Source of the DNA: Alphaproteobacteria bacterium GM202ARS2 | GTDB taxonomy: Bacteria > Pseudomonadota > Alphaproteobacteria > GM7ARS4 | NCBI GenBank assembly: GCA_014323835.1 | Contig: JACONH010000012.1 | Coordinates: 26,374-73,469 of the forward strand | Reading direction: 5' to 3' | Length of the DNA stretch: 47,096 nt | Shown: positions 43,311 to 47,096 of the stretch, piece after piece | How positions within the stretch are numbered: the stretch's first letter is position 1 | Layout of the letters: each line of letters begins with the position of its first letter | The notes under the pieces: generated by a model | What the model saw: only the letters and a program-made list of their open reading frames with translations | Database searches by the model: none | Told to the model about the DNA's origin: nothing | Position numbers and translations under genes: made by a program

Positions 43311-44993
43311 TTATGACGTGCTTCGCCCGTCGTGGCGGTCTTGGCAGTGGGCTTCGAGGAAGCGGATATCCTCATAGTCACCAAAATCCTCAGGTTTGAC
43401 CATAGCGTTATTGATGTGCATGCCTTGATACTTGTCATACCATGTTTCGAGTCCTTTGAGGGCGCCGCGGTCATACTTGGGGCGTGCGATGCAGTGTCTG
43501 CCCATGACGCTAGCGACAACTTTGCCGTTTTGTGCCACCAGCGTGCCGTCTTTGAAGACGTAGTCGGGTTTTGCGAACATGGTTTCTTTGTTGTCGTTGG
43601 GTGTATACACCACCACATCGGCTTGTGCGCCGGCACCCAAGTGCCCTTGTGAAGTCAAACCCAGAATACGTGCGGGTCCCGCCCGAGTCATAATCGCAAT
43701 CTCTTCCAGCGTATATTCACGTGTGATGGACATTAGGTTACTCATGCGTTGTGCTTCGGGGTGCAGGTGCTTAAAGAAAGAGGCGCGGTAGCTTTTATCC
43801 ATCAGCAACCGCATAAGGTGCGGATAGCACGTAAACGGCGCGCCATTGGGGTGGTCGGTCGTCAAAAAGACTCGCCACGGGTCTTCCACCAGAAGAAAAA
43901 TCTCCAAGCCAATCGCCCACTGCAACGCATTGACATAGTCTTTGTCCCGGTAGTGGAACGGCACCAGCCCACAGCCACCTTGGCACTCGATATCGACACA
44001 GACCCACTTTTTTGGCTCGGCATGCTTACTGGCAGCGTGCTGGTGCATAACGTCACCGGATTCTGTTACGGTCTGTCCGAACATGATTTGTCCCACATCG
44101 ACGGTAATGTTGGGATTGCTGTTGACGGCTTCGGCTATTTCGGCGGCTCCTGAGGAAAAACCTTTTTCGCCTTCATCGCCATAAGCGTGGAACTGAATGT
44201 GGGTAATGTGTAGGGGCAAGCCTTCCGCGCCTTTGATGGTGTCTAAAGTGGAGCGGACAGAGCCCGCAACACCGAGGTTACAGCCGTGGACGTGCAACGG
44301 GTGGGTTACGCCCAAATCGAGCAAGGCTCGGCTGAGGGTCATCAGCACTTGACGGGGTGTTACCTGATAATGCTGGTTGTGTTCATCGAGGTCGAGGCTA
44401 CGCTGGTTGAACTTGAAGGCATTGACGCCGCCGGGATTGACGACTTTGACGGCGAGGGCTTTGGTTGCGTCCATCATCCACGCCACGTAGTCGTTAATGG
44501 TGCGGCGGTCGGCTTTCTGAGCGAGCAACGTCATAAAGTAATCTTCGTTGCCAATCATAATGTAAGCCCCTTTATCGATGATAGGGGTATCGGCAAGTTC
44601 CAGATGAGTTTGGCGGGCATTGACGGGCATCATGGCGGGCTCGAAGGCAGCGGTGAAGCCCATCTCGGCATAGCGGTAACCGCTGGAAAAACTTGTCATG
44701 GTGGGCTCGCTAGAGCCGGCCCGAAAGCCATTTTCCGCCGGAAATAACGTAGCACGATGCAACTCGGGCATCATCAAACGAGCAAGATTGTTCTTACCGC
44801 CGGCAATGTGGCTATGAATATCGATAGCCCCCGCCATAACGACTTTGCCTTTGAGGTCGTAGGTCTTATCGACAGTGCCGTTAACCTCTTGCTTGTCGGC
44901 AATGACGCCGTCTTTGATATAGAGGGTATCGGTGACGCCGACTTTGTTGTTTGCCGGGTCGTAAATGTTGGCGTTGGTGAGCTGGATAATCAT
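43311..44993 (-). CDS. fhcA: Formyltransferase/hydrolase complex subunit A
   Basis: FhcA is the amidohydrolase subunit that releases formate from formyl-methanofuran. The 560-residue protein begins MIIQLTNANIYDPANNKVG and has the metal-binding His60-x-His62 of VVMAGAIDIHSHIAGGK. The family stretches KVVNPGGVNAFKFNQ, THPLHVHGCNLG, TDHPNGAPF and ITRAGPARILGL-like MTRAGPARILGL follow. It is homologous to archaeal FwdA/FmdA. It lies 14 bp after fhcB in the Fhc group. Confidence 0.97.
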   Translation of the reverse strand: MIIQLTNANIYDPANNKVGVTDTLYIKDGVIADKQEVNGTVDKTYDLKGKVVMAGAIDIHSHIAGGKNNLARLMMPELHRATLFPAENGFRAGSSEPTMTSFSSGYRYAEMGFTAAFEPAMMPVNARQTHLELADTPIIDKGAYIMIGNEDYFMTLLAQKADRRTINDYVAWMMDATKALAVKVVNPGGVNAFKFNQRSLDLDEHNQHYQVTPRQVLMTLSRALLDLGVTHPLHVHGCNLGVAGSVRSTLDTIKGAEGLPLHITHIQFHAYGDEGEKGFSSGAAEIAEAVNSNPNITVDVGQIMFGQTVTESGDVMHQHAASKHAEPKKWVCVDIECQGGCGLVPFHYRDKDYVNALQWAIGLEIFLLVEDPWRVFLTTDHPNGAPFTCYPHLMRLLMDKSYRASFFKHLHPEAQRMSNLMSITREYTLEEIAIMTRAGPARILGLTSQGHLGAGAQADVVVYTPNDNKETMFAKPDYVFKDGTLVAQNGKVVASVMGRHCIARPKYDRGALKGLETWYDKYQGMHINNAMVKPEDFGDYEDIRFLEAHCQDRHDGRSTS

Positions 44994-45007
44994 GGGTCGT
45001 CAGTCCT

Positions 45008-46294
45008 TTAGAGTTTTTGCGTCAACAAATCGAGAATATCGCAGGCGGTGGGCATATCGTTGGTGCGTAGAGCCTTTAAGGGGAGCGACACAACGTTGTC
45101 GAGGCGGACGATGACGCCGGCGTGGTCGAGTCCGGGGATACTGACGGGGATATAGACGGAGGGTTCATAGGGCATTTCGAGGTCTTTGCGTCCAATGACG
45201 ATACTTGGGGTGTCTTTTTTGCAGGCGGGGGGTGAATCTTTGGCATCGAAGAGGGTCAGCCATAGCAATGCGTCCACGTCGCCGTCCGCCAAGAGTTTTT
45301 TGCCGTCATAGGCTCTGCTGTCGTGATAGGGTCGTCCGTCTTTTTGGTAGGCGATTCGTAGGGGAAAGCCGGATTGCCAGAGGGCGATTTGTCCTGCTCC
45401 GACAATATTGCCGTCGCCGCCGAGGGGAAAGCCGACGATGCGGTGTGTGTCGCTTGCTTGTTGTGTCATTTGCCCGAGGGCATGGACGAGGACTTCGGCT
45501 TCATCGATGCCGTAGGCGTCGATGAAGGCGGCGGTCTCCCAGACGATAACGCCGTAGAGGCTTTTTTTCAGGGTATCGGTGAGGGCACGTAATTGGTCTA
45601 GGGGCAGGGTTTTTGCGGTTGTTTCGGGGACAGTGCGTCCTTCCCACAGCAAACGCAATGCGCCCACTGCAAGGGGCATATCTTTTTTGGCGACTTTGAT
45701 GTGCTGGACTTTTTTGCCTTGTGGCGATGTGCCGAGATTGCTGCTCCACTCGTCGCCGACGAAGATGATCTGTCGGTTTTTGAGATTGTCGGGCAGAAAG
45801 CTTTGTGCTGGCCAAGCGGATTGCTCGAAGAAGCGGGGGGCGGCATTGACGGCTTGTGTGCCGAGCAACACGATGACGTCCGAGCGGTTGGTGACTTCGC
45901 TGCGTGTGGCGGCGAACCAGCCTTTTTCTTGGATGACGCGCACTTGGACGCTGTAGCCGTCTCCTTTTGAGTGGTCGAGCACGCCACCGGTGCGTTCCGC
46001 CAGAGCCAGTGCACGTTTGACGGCAGACATATCCGCTTGTAAGCCACTTATGAGCGGACGCTGGGCTTTGCGCAACAAGGTGCTGGCAACATCGATGGCT
46101 TGCTCGTAGGAGACGGGCTTGCCGTCTACCCGGGGCTCGCTTGGCTTGTCATCGACATCGAAGCCGGCACGAGCCTTGGGACATTCTATCTGGGATACGT
46201 CCACAGAGCCGCCACGGATGCCGATACTGAGGTCATCACAGCCAAAACCGCAATAGGGGCAGGCAACGTGGTGGTGTTCCTGTGCTGTCGTCAT
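45008..46294 (-). CDS. fhcB: Formyltransferase/hydrolase complex subunit B
   Basis: FhcB is homologous to archaeal FwdB/FmdB, the molybdenum/tungsten redox subunit, but in bacteria it serves a structural role. The 428-residue protein retains an N-terminal four-cysteine set, Cys12-x2-Cys15-x3-Cys19-x18-Cys38 (CPYCGFGCDDL). No further Cys occurs until near the C-terminus, so the archaeal metal-ligating Cys/Sec of the active-site region is missing. It is the first fhc gene transcribed; pcd is 48 bp upstream and fhcA 14 bp downstream. Confidence 0.95.
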   Translation of the reverse strand: MTTAQEHHHVACPYCGFGCDDLSIGIRGGSVDVSQIECPKARAGFDVDDKPSEPRVDGKPVSYEQAIDVASTLLRKAQRPLISGLQADMSAVKRALALAERTGGVLDHSKGDGYSVQVRVIQEKGWFAATRSEVTNRSDVIVLLGTQAVNAAPRFFEQSAWPAQSFLPDNLKNRQIIFVGDEWSSNLGTSPQGKKVQHIKVAKKDMPLAVGALRLLWEGRTVPETTAKTLPLDQLRALTDTLKKSLYGVIVWETAAFIDAYGIDEAEVLVHALGQMTQQASDTHRIVGFPLGGDGNIVGAGQIALWQSGFPLRIAYQKDGRPYHDSRAYDGKKLLADGDVDALLWLTLFDAKDSPPACKKDTPSIVIGRKDLEMPYEPSVYIPVSIPGLDHAGVIVRLDNVVSLPLKALRTNDMPTACDILDLLTQKL

Positions 46295-46342
46295 GGTTGA
46301 GTGCCTGGGTTAAAGAACATTAACACAACCCTAGCACAACAA

Positions 46343-46720
46343 TCATGATTTGTCATATCGAATGTAAGCAAATCGTGCGTCTTTTTCTGGCGTGCCTTCT
46401 AGTGCGGTGTTGTCTTGTGCGGGTTGCCAGTGAATGACGTCTTCGATTTTTTGTGCTAAGGCAAAGTCTTTATCTGTGATACCTTTTGCGGCGTGGTTCA
46501 TCAGGCGAATCTCGACCCAAGCGTAGGAGGCTTTAATATCGGGGTGGTGCCAGGCTGCTTCGGCAAGGTGCCCGACCGCATTGATGACCATCAGCGTGCC
46601 TTTCCAGCTGTGGGTGCGATAACGCCTGACAATCCAGCCGTTTTCGTGATACCACAGAGGGAGAGTCTCTTTTAGGTAGGCTTCGACTTCGGGCGTGCTG
46701 TAGGTTTTTTCTTGTGTCAT
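46343..46720 (-). CDS. Pterin-4a-carbinolamine dehydratase-like protein
   Basis: The 125-residue product resembles PCD/DCoH/PhhB proteins, which dehydrate 4a-hydroxytetrahydropterins. It has WKGTLMVINAVGHLAEAAWHHPDIKASYAWVEIRLMNHAAKGITDKDFALAQKIE-type sequence, with the active-site His-His-Pro near residue 58 and a second conserved His in NHAAKGIT. The N-terminus is a little longer than typical. It heads the fhc gene run and is divergent from the RFAP synthase gene (35 bp between starts). A role with H4MPT, itself a pterin, is suggested by context only; no phenylalanine hydroxylase gene is present. Confidence 0.88.
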   Translation of the reverse strand: MTQEKTYSTPEVEAYLKETLPLWYHENGWIVRRYRTHSWKGTLMVINAVGHLAEAAWHHPDIKASYAWVEIRLMNHAAKGITDKDFALAQKIEDVIHWQPAQDNTALEGTPEKDARFAYIRYDKS

Positions 46721-46755
46721 GGTGAGGGCTCGAAAGGGGTTAGTGGTGTTGGTTT

Positions 46756-47096
46756 ATGAAGGATAGCATAGAGTCTTTATCGGTATCGAGTCGAACGTTG
46801 ACTGTTACGTCTTGTGCGCGGGTGCATTGTGGGTTCATGGGTCTGCGTGCGGCGGGCGGGCGTTGCTTTGGCAGTATGGGTCTGGCGGTGGATGCGGTGC
46901 AGGCATCGGTGCAGGCTTATTCCCGTGAAGATAGCCGTGTGATTGTGGAAGGATTGCCTGAGGCGGATAAGCTGAGTGCTTTGTTGCAGGGGTTTATGCG
47001 GGCGCGTGGCTTACGGCGGGGTGCGGTGTTGCGGTATGTTAGGACGATTGCGCGTCATCAGGGTTTGGGTTCGGGCACGCAGCATACGTTGCTGGC
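46756..47096 (+). CDS. Beta-ribofuranosylaminobenzene 5'-phosphate (RFAP) synthase, partial
   Basis: RFAP synthase condenses 4-aminobenzoate-type substrate and PRPP, the first committed step of methanopterin synthesis. From ATG 46756 the frame stays open to the window edge (113 codons, 3' end missing). It reads the family landmarks CARVHCGFMGL, GGRCFGSMGLAVDA and HQGLGSGTQHTLL. These are the GHMP-kinase-like motifs of the MptG/Orf4 family. Its presence beside pcd and fhcB supports the view that the organism makes its own H4MPT-type cofactor. No clear ribosome-binding site is visible, so the start could differ slightly. Confidence 0.85.
   Translation, partial: MKDSIESLSVSSRTLTVTSCARVHCGFMGLRAAGGRCFGSMGLAVDAVQASVQAYSREDSRVIVEGLPEADKLSALLQGFMRARGLRRGAVLRYVRTIARHQGLGSGTQHTLL

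Overview
The window is one contiguous stretch of chromosome from an alphaproteobacterium that carries a tetrahydromethanopterin (H4MPT)-linked one-carbon pathway. Support for this: split F0 genes with both b and b' subunits and no F1 genes nearby, the hrcA-grpE-dnaK-dnaJ and smc-dsbA...dciA-mutY neighbourhoods typical of Alphaproteobacteria, and a block containing fae, mch, mtdB, fhcABCD and accessory ATP-grasp/CitG-like genes, as in methylotrophs or formaldehyde-oxidising bacteria. I cannot name the genus. Several usual neighbours are absent from their usual places (rimP, ylxR, rbfA/truB, clpP, rsmI, rph). The + strand is strongly G+T rich throughout, so minus-strand proteins are visibly rich in His, Gln, Pro and Thr.

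Layout. 1-616: an incoming terminator, tRNA-Val(UAC), four parS-like palindromes in a tandem repeat, and the nusA promoter and leader. 617-4903: nusA-infB. 4990-12174 (minus): HU, lon, clpX, comM, gshB, yraN. 12248-15455: a PBP-activator lipoprotein facing hemW-rdgB, with a long antisense 3' overlap. 15502-21151 (plus): hrcA-grpE-dnaK-dnaJ-dapB. 21124-27422 (minus): atpF, atpF', atpE, atpB, atpI, smc, dsbA. 27507-28974 (minus): a CpxP/ZraP-like periplasmic protein, an anti-sigma-like membrane protein and an ECF sigma factor. 29209-33078: dciA-like gene divergent from mutY, then a PepSY protein and an OmpR-type two-component system. 33193-33669: an orphan DUF7662-like gene with its own promoter.

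33715-46720 (minus) is a run of co-directional genes. In order of transcription they are pcd, fhcB, fhcA, fhcD, fhcC, mtdB, an ATP-grasp gene (orf17-like), mch, a RimK-like ATP-grasp gene (orf7-like), a CitG-like gene (orf5-like), fae, moaB, a CPA2 antiporter and rnhB. A divergent gene for RFAP synthase, the committed enzyme of methanopterin synthesis, runs off the right end. Together Fae (formaldehyde + H4MPT), MtdB, Mch and the Fhc complex oxidise formaldehyde to formate. The accessory genes probably make the cofactors. Promoter-like sequences before fhcD, mtdB and fae suggest that the block is several nested transcription units.

The least expected features are the four-site parS-like cluster (an origin-proximal centromere candidate), the lysine/alanine repeat tail on NusA with a G-run leader, the stem-loops flanking fae, and the 157-bp antisense overlap of hemW with the PBP-activator gene. 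I found no mobile element, CRISPR array, phage gene or convincing new multi-gene system. All calls come from reading the sequence and remembered family features; no searches were run.
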